A stretch of DNA of 64,000 nucleotides from RPQJ01 sp963823535 (GCA_963823535.1 CAWGLZ010000005.1:186001-250000); one strand, 5' to 3'; counted from the stretch's first letter, positions 6,615 to 16,128 are shown. A program made the numbers and translations. The notes: generated by a model not told the origin, from the sequence alone.

Positions 6615-9392
6615 TCAGGCGGCCTTGTCCGCCGCCACGACCCCGCGGATTGCCGCGTGTGCGGCGGCAAGCCGCGCGATGGGCACGCGTGGTGCCGAGC
6701 ACGACACGTAGTCGAGCCCGATGGCATCGCAGAAGCCGATCGAGGCCGGATGCCCGCCGTGCTCGCCGCAGATGCCCACCTTGAGCCCCGCGCGGCTCGA
6801 ACGGCCCCAGTCCACCGCCAGCGCCATGAGCCGGCCGACACCCTTGATGTCGAGCACCTCGAAGGGGTTGTCCTGCAGGATGCCGCGCTCGTTGTACATG
6901 GGCAGGAACTTGTTCTCGGCGTCCTCGCGCGAGAACGAGAACGTGGCCTGGGTCAGGTCGTTGGTGCCGAAGGAGAAGAACTCGGCCACCTCCGCCAGGT
7001 TCTCGGCGCGCATGCAGGCGCGGACCACCTCGATCATCGTGCCGAACTTGCACGGTACGGCCACGCCGTAGGTCACTTCGACCTCGCGCTGCACGGCCGT
7101 CATGTAGTCGCGGACCAGCTTGAGCTCCTGCGCCGTGCACACCTGCGGGACCATGATCTCGGGCTGCACGTCGATGCCCGCGCGGATGCAGCTCGCGGCC
7201 GCCTCCAGGACGGCGCGGATCTGCATGGTGTAGATCTCGGGGTAGGTGAGCCCCAGGCGCACGCCCCGGTGGCCGAGCATCGGATTCACTTCGCGCAGGG
7301 CGCGCGCCTTGCGCAGGATGGCCCCCTTGCGCGCCACCACGCTGTCGATCAGCCGCGTCTCGGCGAGGTCGCGCAGCGTGCCGGGGAGCTTGCCGTCCGA
7401 TACCGAGCGGGCCGCCTCCGTCAGGACCTCCATGCCGCGGGCAGCGCCACGCAGGTCCTCGAGGCGCGCGATGTCCTCCTCGAGCTGCCGCTCGGTCGGC
7501 AGGAACTCGTGGATCGGCGGATCGAGCAGGCGGATGGTGACCGGGTGCGGGGCCATCGCCTTGAAGATGCCGGCGAAGTCGGCGCGCTGGATCGGCAGCA
7601 GGCGATCGAGAGCCGCGCGGCGTTCCTCCGGGGTGTCCGCGACGATCATGTCGACGACCATGGGCAGGCGGTCGGCCGCATTGAACATGCGTTCGGTGCG
7701 GCACAGGCCGATCCCCCTGGCGCCGTAGCGGATCGAACGGGCGGCGTCGTCCGGCGTGTCCGCGTTGGCACGCACGCCGAGCCGCGCGTGCTTGTCGGCC
7801 CAGCCGAGCAGCTTCACGAGCGCGGGGGAGAAGTCCGCCTCGACCGTGGGCACCTCGCCCCGGAAGACCCGTCCGTTGCTGCCGTCGATCGTGATCACGT
7901 CGCCTTCCTTGATCACCTGGTCGCCGACGAAGGCAAGACGTGCCGACACGTCGACGTGGATGCCCTCGGCCCCCGCCACGCAGGGCTTGCCCATGCCGCG
8001 GGCCACCACGGCGGCATGCGAGGTCTTGCCGCCGCGGCTCGTGAGGATGCCCTGCGAGGCAAAGAAGCCGTGGATGTCCTCGGGCTTGGTTTCCTCGCGG
8101 ACCAGGATCACCTTCGAACCCTGGCGGCCGAGCGTCTCGGCGCGGTCCGCGTCGAACACGGCATGGCCACTGGCTGCGCCGGGCGAGGCGGGGAGCCCGG
8201 TGGCGAGCGGATGGACCTTGTGCGTCGGGTCGAGCCGCGGGAACAGCATCTGCTCGAGGTGCGCCGGGTTCACCCGCGTGATCGCTTCCTCCCGAGTCAG
8301 GAGTCCGTCCTCGTGCATCTCGACGGAAGTGCGGACCATGGCCGCAGCGTTCATCTTGCCGTTGCGGGTCTGCAGGCAATAGAGCGTCCCGCGCTCGATG
8401 GTGAACTCGAAATCCTGCACCTCGCGGTAGTGCCGCTCGAGGCGATTGCGCAGGTCGACGAGCTGCGTGTAGATCGCGGGCATCTCGACCGCCAGGTCGG
8501 CGATCGGCTTGGGAGTGCGGATGCCGGCGACCACGTCCTCGCCCTGGGCATTGGTCAGGTACTCACCGTAGAGCTGGTTCTCGCCGGTGGCGGGGTTGCG
8601 GGTGAAGCCGACGCCGGTGGCGCTGTCGTTGCCCATGTTGCCGAACACCATCGTGACGACGTTGACGGCCGTGCCGTTCGCCATCGCCGGCGTAATCCTG
8701 AACTCGCGGCGATAGTCGATTGCGCGCTTGCCCATCCACGAGTTGAACACGGCCTTGATGGCGATCTCGAGCTGCTCGTACGGATCGTCCGGGAACGGCC
8801 GGCCGGTGTGCTGGCGGACCACCTTGAGGAATCGCTCGCCGATGTCGCGCAGGTCGTCCGGACCGAGCATCACGTCCTGCTTGACGCCCACGCGCGCCTT
8901 CACGGCCTCGAACTGCTCGTCGAATGCGGCGTCCGGCACGCCGAGCGCCACTTTGCCGAACAGCTGGACGAAGCGCCGCCAGGCGTCGTAGCCGAAACGC
9001 TCGTTGCCGGTGCGCCGGATGAGCGCGGCGAGCGTCGTCTCGTTGAGCCCGAGGTTCAGGATCGTATCCATCATGCCGGGCATGGACATCGCGGAGCCCG
9101 AGCGCACCGAGACCAGCAACGGGTCGTCTCCGCCCCCGAAGCGCTTGCCTGTCTTCTGCTCGAGCGCCCGCATGTGCGCCCGGACTTCCTCCATGACCCC
9201 GTCAGGCAGGCGGCGCTGCGAGTCGTCGAGGTAGGCGAGGCACGCCTCGGTCGTGATCACGAAGCCGGGTGGAACGTTCAGGCCGATGCGTGTCATCTCG
9301 CACAGGTTCGCGCCCTTGCCACCCAGCAGCATCTTGTTGTGCCCGTCGCCGTTCTCGAAGGCATAGGCCCATGTCCGCTCGCTGGTGTTCAT
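6615..9392 (-). CDS. ppdK: Pyruvate, phosphate dikinase
   Basis: Seen: 925 residues with all three PPDK domains. The N-terminal ATP-grasp part has LLGGKGANLCEMTRIGLNVP. The swivelling phosphohistidine domain has SRGGKTSHAAVVARGMGKPC with the catalytic His. The C-terminal PEP/pyruvate barrel ends with GICGEHGGHPASIGF. Known: it interconverts pyruvate + ATP + Pi and PEP + AMP + PPi, serving gluconeogenesis or PPi-linked glycolysis. The ATG at 9392 has GAGGGAG upstream; the longer open frame upstream is a shadow of gnd. It lies divergent to gnd across a 210-nt gap, placing it among hexose-phosphate genes. No adjacent PPDK regulatory (PSRP) gene is seen. Confidence 0.96.
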   Translation of the reverse strand: MNTSERTWAYAFENGDGHNKMLLGGKGANLCEMTRIGLNVPPGFVITTEACLAYLDDSQRRLPDGVMEEVRAHMRALEQKTGKRFGGGDDPLLVSVRSGSAMSMPGMMDTILNLGLNETTLAALIRRTGNERFGYDAWRRFVQLFGKVALGVPDAAFDEQFEAVKARVGVKQDVMLGPDDLRDIGERFLKVVRQHTGRPFPDDPYEQLEIAIKAVFNSWMGKRAIDYRREFRITPAMANGTAVNVVTMVFGNMGNDSATGVGFTRNPATGENQLYGEYLTNAQGEDVVAGIRTPKPIADLAVEMPAIYTQLVDLRNRLERHYREVQDFEFTIERGTLYCLQTRNGKMNAAAMVRTSVEMHEDGLLTREEAITRVNPAHLEQMLFPRLDPTHKVHPLATGLPASPGAASGHAVFDADRAETLGRQGSKVILVREETKPEDIHGFFASQGILTSRGGKTSHAAVVARGMGKPCVAGAEGIHVDVSARLAFVGDQVIKEGDVITIDGSNGRVFRGEVPTVEADFSPALVKLLGWADKHARLGVRANADTPDDAARSIRYGARGIGLCRTERMFNAADRLPMVVDMIVADTPEERRAALDRLLPIQRADFAGIFKAMAPHPVTIRLLDPPIHEFLPTERQLEEDIARLEDLRGAARGMEVLTEAARSVSDGKLPGTLRDLAETRLIDSVVARKGAILRKARALREVNPMLGHRGVRLGLTYPEIYTMQIRAVLEAAASCIRAGIDVQPEIMVPQVCTAQELKLVRDYMTAVQREVEVTYGVAVPCKFGTMIEVVRACMRAENLAEVAEFFSFGTNDLTQATFSFSREDAENKFLPMYNERGILQDNPFEVLDIKGVGRLMALAVDWGRSSRAGLKVGICGEHGGHPASIGFCDAIGLDYVSCSAPRVPIARLAAAHAAIRGVVAADKAA

Positions 9393-9602
9393 CGCACTCC
9401 CTCGCCGGGCCCGGACGGCGGGCCCTCGCGCCGCTAGTGATAACGCGCCGCGACGCAGCAGAAAATACGTGGATCTCAGGGGGCGTCGTCGCATCGCCGC
9501 CGTGCGGACCGCCCGGGCGGGGCCTCGCGCCGCCCCGCGCGCCACTTGTGCCGCCGCGACCGTCGGGAGACCATCACCCGCTCGTGCAATGGAGGAACGA
9601 CG

Positions 9603-10535
9603 ATGGTCCCCGTCATCGGAATGATCGGACTCGGCCGCATGGGCGGGAACATGGGCCGCCGCCTGGCCCGCGCCGGGCTCGAAGTCGTCGCGTGGGATCG
9701 CGCGGCCGGCGCGCGCGCGGCGATCTCGGGCGAGACCCGCGTCACGGCGGTGGATACGCTCGCCGCCCTGGTGGAGAAGCTTCCCGCGCCGCGGGTGGTC
9801 TGGGTGATGCTGCCTGCCGGCGCGCCCACCGAGGAGACCATCCTCGAGTTGCGCGGCCTGCTGTCCGCAGGCGACGTCATCGTCGACGGCGCGAACGCGT
9901 TCTACCGTGACAGCATGCGTCGGGCACGGGAACTCGCGGAACTGGGGCTCCATTTCGTCGACGCGGGTGTCTCGGGCGGCGTCTGGGGACTCGTCAACGG
10001 CTATGGCCTGATGGTCGGCGGGGCTCCGGAGGCCGTGGAGCGCGTCGAGCCGTTCCTGCGGGCGCTGGCCCCGACACCCGAACTCGGCTGGCTGCACTGC
10101 GGCCCGAGTGGGGCCGGCCATTTCACCAAGATGGTCCACAACGGGATCGAGTACGGGTTGATGCAGGCCTATGCCGAGGGACTCGCGCTGCTGCGCGCCA
10201 AGGAAGACCTGCAGCTCGACGTCGCGAAGATTGCCGAGTCCTGGCGGCACGGCACGGTGATCCGCTCATGGCTGCTCGACCTGGCCGCCGGGTTCCTGGC
10301 GGAGGACTCGAGTCTCGACAGGATCGCGCCGGTCGTCGCGGACTCGGGGGAAGGGCGGTGGACCGCCATCGAATCCGTCGAACTCGGCGTGCCGACGCCG
10401 GTCATGACCCTGGCGGTGATGCAGCGCTTTGCGAGCCAGGGGGGCGACGATTTCGCCAATCGCGTGCTGGCGCGGATGCGCCAGTCGTTCGGCGGGCACG
10501 CGGTGACCCGCAGCAATCAGCAGGAGAAGCGGTGA
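9603..10535 (+). CDS. gnd: 6-phosphogluconate dehydrogenase, decarboxylating, short form
   Basis: Seen: 310 residues. GMIGLGRMGGNMGRRL at the N-terminus forms the coenzyme-binding fold, and HFTKMVHNGIEYGLMQAYAEG carries the catalytic Lys. Known: the enzyme oxidises and decarboxylates 6-phosphogluconate to ribulose 5-phosphate. The length fits the short, often NAD-preferring GndA-like class rather than the roughly 470-residue form; coenzyme preference is inferred. The start is ATG 9603 with GGAGGA 6 nt upstream. Its stop overlaps the start of the S10 carboxypeptidase gene. Together with zwf and pgl nearby it completes the oxidative pentose phosphate branch. Confidence 0.93.
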   Translation: MVPVIGMIGLGRMGGNMGRRLARAGLEVVAWDRAAGARAAISGETRVTAVDTLAALVEKLPAPRVVWVMLPAGAPTEETILELRGLLSAGDVIVDGANAFYRDSMRRARELAELGLHFVDAGVSGGVWGLVNGYGLMVGGAPEAVERVEPFLRALAPTPELGWLHCGPSGAGHFTKMVHNGIEYGLMQAYAEGLALLRAKEDLQLDVAKIAESWRHGTVIRSWLLDLAAGFLAEDSSLDRIAPVVADSGEGRWTAIESVELGVPTPVMTLAVMQRFASQGGDDFANRVLARMRQSFGGHAVTRSNQQEKR

Positions 10536-12097
10536 CCGTGAATACCCGGGAACTCGTGGCGGCGCTGGCGCTGGCGCTGGCGCTCAATGTCGCGACGGCG
10601 GCCCAGAAGGATGCGCCGCCGGCCGGCGCCGGCGACAAGTCGGGCGCGCCGCCGGCGGCGGCGGTCGAGCAACCCGAGCCCGCTGCCTCCAGCACCCGGC
10701 ACGAAGTTCAGATCGACGGCCAGCGGGTGCGCTACACGGCGACGGCCGGCTGGCTGATCATGAAAGACGAAGAGGGCAAGCCGATTGCCCGCTTCGGCTA
10801 CACCGCCTATACGCGCGACGGCATTGCCGACCTCGCGCGCCGGCCGGTGACATTCGCCTACAACGGAGGACCGGGGTCGTCCTCGATCTGGCTGCACATG
10901 GGCGTGCTCGGACCGCGGCGCGTCGTCGTGACCGACGCGGGCTTTGCGCCGCCGCCGCCGTCAGAGCGGGTGGAGAATGCCTTCAGCGTGCTCGACGTGA
11001 CGGACCTGGTGATGATCGACCCGGTCGGCACGGGTTTCAGCAAGGCGGTGGGCGAGGCGAAGAACGCCGATTTCTGGGGCGTGGACCAGGACATCAAGTC
11101 GGTGGGCGCGTTCATCAAGCGCTACGTCTCGGAGAACGGCCGCTGGGCATCCCCCAAGTACCTGCTCGGCGAGAGCTACGGCGGCATGCGGTCGGCGGGG
11201 CTCGCCTACTACCTGCAGTCCACTCAGGGCATGAACCTGAACGGCGTGGTGCTGGTCTCGCCCTTCCTGAGCGCCGCCTCGGGCGTGGACGGCATGGAGA
11301 TCGACCTGCCGCACGTGCTCTACCTGCCGACGCTGGCGGCGACGGCCTGGTACCACGACGCCATCCCGAACAAGCCCGCCTCGCTCCAGGCGTTCACTGC
11401 GGAGGTCGAGCGTTTCGCGCAAGACGAATACATGCCCGCGTTGATGAAGGGGCACGTCCTGCCGGCGGAGCAGAAGCGCGCGGTCGCCGCGAAGCTGGCG
11501 TCCTACACGGGCACCACGCCGGACTACTGGGAGAGGGCCGACCTGCGGGTGAGCCACCCGCAGTTCCTGCAGGAACTGAAGCGGAGCGACCGCCTCATCA
11601 CGGGGCGCATCGACTCGCGCTTCGTCGGGCCGGCCGTGAATCCGCTCGCCGAGACGATGGACTACGACCCGTTCTTCCCCGCCGTCGCACCGGCCTACAC
11701 GGCGGCGTTCCTCGACTATCTGCACGGCGAGCTCGAGTTCGGCCGGGACGAGGAGTACCGGGTCTCGGCGTTCGGCATCGAGTGGGACTGGAAGCACAAG
11801 CAGCCGGGCGCGGATGCATGGATGTCCCCGGCCCCGAACACAGTGCCCGACCTCGCGCGGGCGATGACGATGAACCCCGGCCTGCACGTGCTGGTGCAGC
11901 AGGGCTGGTACGACCTCGCAACCCCGTATTTCGCGATGAAACACGATCTCGACCACCTCGACATCACGCCCGAGGCACGCCAGCGCATCGAGATCGCCTA
12001 TTACGAGGCGGGGCACATGATGTACCTGCACGGGCCTTCGCTGAAGAAGTACCGCGAGGACCTCGCCCGGTTCATCCGCGAGACGGATCGCCTCTGA
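10532..12097 (+). CDS. Secreted serine carboxypeptidase, S10 family
   Basis: Seen: about 521 residues with an N-terminal hydrophobic signal segment (LVAALALALALNVATA) and a low-complexity Ala/Pro linker. Hallmarks are YNGGPGSSSIWLHMG, the nucleophile motif GESYGG (Ser215) and the C-terminal EAGHMMYLH region with the catalytic His. Known: S10 peptidases remove C-terminal residues, usually at acidic pH; in bacteria they are periplasmic or exported. The start is GTG 10532, overlapping the gnd stop with AGGAG 5 nt upstream; GTG 10538 is also possible. Its 3' end overlaps the convergent pgl gene by 26 nt. Confidence 0.9.
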   Translation: MTVNTRELVAALALALALNVATAAQKDAPPAGAGDKSGAPPAAAVEQPEPAASSTRHEVQIDGQRVRYTATAGWLIMKDEEGKPIARFGYTAYTRDGIADLARRPVTFAYNGGPGSSSIWLHMGVLGPRRVVVTDAGFAPPPPSERVENAFSVLDVTDLVMIDPVGTGFSKAVGEAKNADFWGVDQDIKSVGAFIKRYVSENGRWASPKYLLGESYGGMRSAGLAYYLQSTQGMNLNGVVLVSPFLSAASGVDGMEIDLPHVLYLPTLAATAWYHDAIPNKPASLQAFTAEVERFAQDEYMPALMKGHVLPAEQKRAVAAKLASYTGTTPDYWERADLRVSHPQFLQELKRSDRLITGRIDSRFVGPAVNPLAETMDYDPFFPAVAPAYTAAFLDYLHGELEFGRDEEYRVSAFGIEWDWKHKQPGADAWMSPAPNTVPDLARAMTMNPGLHVLVQQGWYDLATPYFAMKHDLDHLDITPEARQRIEIAYYEAGHMMYLHGPSLKKYREDLARFIRETDRL

Positions 12098-12773
12098 GGG
12101 CGTCGGCGTCGGCGACGACGACGCTGTCTTCCCGTGCGACGGACACGGCCGGCGCATCGCCGCTGCCGTCGAGCAGCTGGCGCAGGCGGTCGGCCTTGCC
12201 GGCGCCCGTGACCAGCCACAGGCGCCGCCGCGCCCGCGACAGGGCGGGGTAGGTGAGCGTCATGCGTTGCGTGCCCAGGTACGGGGCAGTGACGGCAACG
12301 TCGCGGTCCCGTACCGCGAGCACCGGGTCGCCTGGAACCAGTGATGCGGTGTGCCCATCCGTGCCGAGTCCGAGTTGCACGAGATCGAGGCAGGCCGGTG
12401 TCCCGGCATGGCGCTCCAGCGTCTGCTGGTAGGCCCGGGCAGCGCGCTCGGGGTCGGTGGACTCGACGGGCATGGCGAGCAGGTTCGCCGGCGGCAGGGG
12501 TCCTTCCCGGACGAGGATCTCCTCGAGCCGCGCCAGGTTGCGTCGCGGGTCACCCCGCGGTACGAGGCGCTCGTCCACCTGTGCGACGTGGATCCGCTCC
12601 CAGGGCAACGGTAGGGAGCACAGCGCCCGGATCATCTTCCAGGGGGTTTCGCCGCCACTGAGGGCAATCACGGCGCGGCCGCGCTCGGTCACCGCGCGGC
12701 GGCAGGCTGCGGCGACCTCGTCCGCGGCCATGGATGCCGCCCGTTCGGGGTCGGGCGCGGGCTTCAGGTGCAC
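12072..12773 (-). CDS. pgl: 6-phosphogluconolactonase
   Basis: Seen: 233 residues with ALSGGETPWKMI and VDERLVPRGDPRRNL, the two conserved regions of the NagB-like Pgl fold, and LGLGTDGHTASLVPG, which holds the catalytic Asp-Gly-His-Thr-Ala stretch. Known: it hydrolyses 6-phosphogluconolactone, the step between Zwf and Gnd. The start is a GTG at 12773 that lies inside the end of zwf (10-nt overlap), so the two form a translationally coupled operon. The 3' end overlaps that of the convergent carboxypeptidase gene. Confidence 0.93.
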   Translation of the reverse strand: MHLKPAPDPERAASMAADEVAAACRRAVTERGRAVIALSGGETPWKMIRALCSLPLPWERIHVAQVDERLVPRGDPRRNLARLEEILVREGPLPPANLLAMPVESTDPERAARAYQQTLERHAGTPACLDLVQLGLGTDGHTASLVPGDPVLAVRDRDVAVTAPYLGTQRMTLTYPALSRARRRLWLVTGAGKADRLRQLLDGSGDAPAVSVAREDSVVVADADALRGDPSRG

Positions 12774-14173
12774 GCGGCCTCGCCGTTCGCCGGCGGGTCG
12801 TACCAGCCGCCGTAGCGCTCGACCATCCGGTCGGCGGCCGAGGGACCCCAGCTGCCGGGCGGGTAAGGTTCGGCCTGCGGGCCGCTCGCCAGCAGCCGGT
12901 CGACGATGTCCCAGGCGATCTCGACGGAGTCCTGGCGGGCGAACAGCGTGGAGTCCCCGCGGATCGCATCGCCGAGCAGTCGCTCGTAGGGTGTCATCTC
13001 GTCCGCCTGTGACCGGCAGGCGAACAGCTCGATCTCCCGGCCACGCATGTCCTCGCCCGCGGACTTGACGCGCACGCCGAGCGCGATGGCGACGCGGTCG
13101 GGGCCGAGGCGGAACCGCAGGTAGTTGGCGCGCAACGGCAGCGGCTCGTTGAACAGGCGCTGCGGCGGCCGACGGAACGTCGCCATCACCTCGGTGGCGG
13201 TGACGGCCAGTCGCTTGCCGGTCCGTACGAAGAACGGCACGTCCGCCCAGCGCCAGGAATCGATGTCGAAACGCAGCGCCGCATACGTCTCGACGTCCGA
13301 GCTCGGGTTGGCGCCGTCTTCGCTACGGTAGCCGTCGTACTGTCCGCGCACGATGCTGCGGCGCTCCGGGTGCTGCACCGCCCGCAGGACTTTCATCTTC
13401 TCGTCCCGCATGGCTTCCGAGCGCGTGCCGACCGGGGGTTCCATCGCCAGGATCGACAGCACCTGGAGCAGGTGATTCTGCACGACGTCCCGCACGGCCC
13501 CCAGTTCCTCGTACAGGCGCCCGCGGCCCTCGACGCCGAACGTTTCGGCCATGGTGATCTGCACGCTCTCCACGTGATCTCGGTTCCAGATGGGCTCGAT
13601 GATCGAGTTCGCGAAGCGGAAGTAGACGAGGTTCTGGACGGCTTCCTTACCGAGGTAATGGTCGATGCGGAAGATCGAGTGCTCGTCGAACACCTTCTGC
13701 AGGGCGCGGTTGATGGTCTGTGCGCTCGACAGGTCGCGTCCCAGCGGCTTTTCGACCACGACGCGACCCCCGGCGGCGCAGCCCGAGTTGCCGAGCCGGG
13801 TAGCCACCTCGGCAAACAGGCTGGGCGGGATCGCGAGGTAGTGACAGGGCCGGGCGGCGCCGTCCAGCGCCTTGCGCAGGGCCGCGAAAGTGGAATCGTC
13901 GCGATAGTCGCCGTCGACGAGCTTGAGCTTGCCCGCCAGTCGTCCCATCAGGTCCGGGTCGGCGGCCTGGCCCGCCTGCCCGAGGCTGGCGCGAATGCGC
14001 TCGACCAGTGCGTCCCGGCTCGTGCCGCCGCGCGCGACCCCCACCACGATCCCGGGCAGCCGGCCTCGTCGCTCCAGGTTCGCCAGTGCCGGGAAAATCT
14101 TCTTGTAGGCGAGATCGCCCGTCACGCCGAAGATGACGAGGGCGTCGCTCGATGGCGCGTCCGAGTTCTGCAA
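12764..14173 (-). CDS. zwf: Glucose-6-phosphate dehydrogenase
   Basis: Seen: 469 residues. The coenzyme loop near the N-terminus reads FGVTGDLAYKK (a Val-Thr variant of the common GASGDL), and the substrate motif RIDHYLGKE is near residue 170, with NLVYFRFANSIIEPIWNRDH after it. Known: it makes 6-phosphogluconolactone and NAD(P)H, the entry to the oxidative pentose phosphate or Entner-Doudoroff routes. No edd/eda genes are seen here, so the pentose phosphate branch is favoured. The start is a TTG at 14173 with GGAAGG 8 nt upstream. Upstream is a 201-nt divergent region shared with the TGS-GTPase gene. Confidence 0.95.
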   Translation of the reverse strand: MQNSDAPSSDALVIFGVTGDLAYKKIFPALANLERRGRLPGIVVGVARGGTSRDALVERIRASLGQAGQAADPDLMGRLAGKLKLVDGDYRDDSTFAALRKALDGAARPCHYLAIPPSLFAEVATRLGNSGCAAGGRVVVEKPLGRDLSSAQTINRALQKVFDEHSIFRIDHYLGKEAVQNLVYFRFANSIIEPIWNRDHVESVQITMAETFGVEGRGRLYEELGAVRDVVQNHLLQVLSILAMEPPVGTRSEAMRDEKMKVLRAVQHPERRSIVRGQYDGYRSEDGANPSSDVETYAALRFDIDSWRWADVPFFVRTGKRLAVTATEVMATFRRPPQRLFNEPLPLRANYLRFRLGPDRVAIALGVRVKSAGEDMRGREIELFACRSQADEMTPYERLLGDAIRGDSTLFARQDSVEIAWDIVDRLLASGPQAEPYPPGSWGPSAADRMVERYGGWYDPPANGEAACT

Positions 14174-14374
14174 TGCGAGGCCCTTCCGGTGGCTGGCGCG
14201 TCATGTCGCACCGAGTCTCCCGGATACCGGGATTGCCAGCGGTTTTCAAGGCCCGGCCATGGACCCCGTCAAGTCAGACCCGGACGCCAGGTCGCGGATC
14301 GATCTGGTAACGTCGGGCCAGTGGACCCGGAAGCGACGCCCTGAGGACTTGCATAACTTGCAAACCTGACACCC

Positions 14375-15421
14375 GTGCCTGCCAACCTGTCACCTGAGTA
14401 CAAGGCCGCTGCGGATGCATTCCGCAAGGCGCGGGAGCCTGCGGAGCGGCTCGAGCACCTGCGCGAGATGCTGCGGGTCATCCCGAAGCACAAGGGGACG
14501 GATCACCTGCAGGCGGATCTCAAGCGACGCATCCGCGAGCTCGACGAGGAACTCGCGAGTCCGAAGCGGGGCGGCGCGCGCGGAGGTCCCGTGCTGGTGG
14601 TGCGCCCGGAGGGCGCTGCGCAGGTCGCGCTCGTGGGGCCGCCGAACAGCGGCAAGTCCCTGCTTCACGACCGGTTGACGGGGTCGGGGGCGCGCAGCGG
14701 GCCCTACCCGTACACGACGCAGTTCCCCGAACCCGGGATGCTCACCTGGGAGGACATCCACTTCCAGCTCATCGATCTCCCGCCGATCGCCGCGGGGCAT
14801 CCGGTGCCGTGGCTGACGGGCGCGCTGCAGATGGCGGATGCGTGCCTGCTGGTGATCGACCTCGCCGATCCCGATTGCCTGGAGCATGTTGCCTCGGTGC
14901 AGGCGCAACTGCGCGAGCGCAAGGTGAGCCTGCTGCCCCGATGGCCCGCAGGCGACGATCGTGAGCCACCGGCCCCCGAAGCCGCGTCCCCCGACGACGA
15001 CGTCTTCGCGCTTGGCCTGCCGACGCTGCTCCTCGCGAACAAGGCGGACCTGCTGGAGCATCCCGCGACCGACCTCGAGGCGCTCGCGGAGCTGGAGGAA
15101 CCGCATTTCCCGACCCTGCTGGTCTCCGCCAATACGGGACTCGGACTCGGCGATCTCGGGCCCTGGCTGTGGCGGCGGCTCGCGCTGGTACGCGTGTACA
15201 CCAAGGCACCCGGCAAGCCGGCGGAACGCGACCGGCCGTTCACGCTTCGCCTGGGCGAACAGACCGTGGCGGATGCTGCGCGGCTGGTGCACCGGGACAT
15301 GGTGAACTCCCTCAAGTACGCGCGGGTCTGGGGACCGTCGGTCACCGCCGACGGGCAGCACGTGGGACGCGATCACCGGCTCGCGGACGGGGACGTCCTC
15401 GAACTCCACGTCGGGGGATGA
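14375..15421 (+). CDS. DRG/Obg-related GTPase with C-terminal TGS domain
   Basis: Seen: 348 residues. A charged helical N-terminus (about 1-65) precedes the P-loop GPPNSGKS (88-95), the G3-like DLPP segment, the G4 motif NKAD and a C-terminal TGS domain (about 280-348) ending DGQHVGRDHRLADGDVLELHV. Known: this order (helical region, G domain, TGS) is that of archaeal and eukaryotic DRG proteins, which act on ribosomes; bacterial members are poorly studied. The G3 motif lacks the usual DxxG Gly. The start is GTG 14375. The membrane-protein gene follows after 4 nt, suggesting one transcription unit. Confidence 0.85.
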   Translation: MPANLSPEYKAAADAFRKAREPAERLEHLREMLRVIPKHKGTDHLQADLKRRIRELDEELASPKRGGARGGPVLVVRPEGAAQVALVGPPNSGKSLLHDRLTGSGARSGPYPYTTQFPEPGMLTWEDIHFQLIDLPPIAAGHPVPWLTGALQMADACLLVIDLADPDCLEHVASVQAQLRERKVSLLPRWPAGDDREPPAPEAASPDDDVFALGLPTLLLANKADLLEHPATDLEALAELEEPHFPTLLVSANTGLGLGDLGPWLWRRLALVRVYTKAPGKPAERDRPFTLRLGEQTVADAARLVHRDMVNSLKYARVWGPSVTADGQHVGRDHRLADGDVLELHVGG

Positions 15422-15425
15422 TGCC

Positions 15426-16016
15426 GTGACGATCCCGTTCTGGTTCAAGCTCGCCTACACGGCCTTCGTGCTGTACGTCATGGCAGTCTGGTGGAAGAAC
15501 TACAGCTGGCGGAACTTCCTGTGGTTCTCCGACATCGCGTTCATCGGCGCGGTGCCGGCCATGTGGCTCGAGAGCGCGGCGCTCGCAAGCGTGCTCACCG
15601 TCGCTGTCTTGCTGCCGGAACTGCTGTGGAACCTCGACTTCGCGGGGCGCCTGCTGCTGCGGCGCCGGATCACGGGCCTCACGGACTACATGTTCGAGCC
15701 CGAGCGTCCGCGGCTGTTGCGTGGGCTGTCGCTGTTCCACGTACCGTTGCCCCTGGTACTGCTGTGGATGCTTGCCGCGTACGGATACGATGCGCGCGCC
15801 GGGTTGCCGGGCGCGATCGTCCTGGCCGCCGTCGTGCTGCCGTGGAGCCGATGGGTGAGCACGCCCGACAAGAACATCAACTGGACCTACGGCCTCGGCA
15901 GCCGGCCCGTCCGCTGGCGCGGACGCGTGTACGTGTCCCTCCTCTTCGCGGGCTTCGTGGTGTTCGTGTTCCTGCCGACGGATTTCCTCCTCAGGCACGC
16001 GGGTTTCGCCGGTTGA
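15426..16016 (+). CDS. Conserved polytopic membrane protein of unknown function
   Basis: Seen: 196 residues with about six predicted membrane helices and polar signature stretches: FWFKLAYTAFVLYVMAVWW at the start, LPELLWNLDFAGRLL, GLTDYMFEPERP, RGLSLFHVPLPLVLLW, and STPDKNINWTYG before the last helix. These motifs look conserved rather than random and I believe related proteins are widespread, but I cannot name a function. The start GTG is 4 nt after the stop of the GTPase gene. The next gene downstream has its own promoter. Confidence 0.75.
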   Translation: MTIPFWFKLAYTAFVLYVMAVWWKNYSWRNFLWFSDIAFIGAVPAMWLESAALASVLTVAVLLPELLWNLDFAGRLLLRRRITGLTDYMFEPERPRLLRGLSLFHVPLPLVLLWMLAAYGYDARAGLPGAIVLAAVVLPWSRWVSTPDKNINWTYGLGSRPVRWRGRVYVSLLFAGFVVFVFLPTDFLLRHAGFAG

Positions 16017-16092
16017 CGCATTCTGCAAGGGGCCTGCGGCAATCCACGGGTGCTCTAGGTCGAATCCGGCGTCGACCGGAGGCCGCGACCCG

Positions 16093-16122
16093 TTGAAATC
16101 CGCGCGTCGGCTCGCGCATAAT
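16093..16122 (+). promoter_or_regulatory. Sigma-70-type promoter for the structured leader RNA
   Basis: TTGAAA (16093-16098) and CATAAT (16117-16122) are separated by 18 nt. Both hexamers match the sigma-70 consensus at five of six positions. The expected start point, about 16129-16131, coincides with the 5' edge of the folded leader. Confidence 0.68.
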
Positions 16123-16128
16123 CGCGCC

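Noticed and set aside
9393..10250. Upstream extension of the ppdK frame
   Set aside because: It is antisense to gnd and contributes no PPDK-like sequence; ATG 9392 has a good ribosome binding site.
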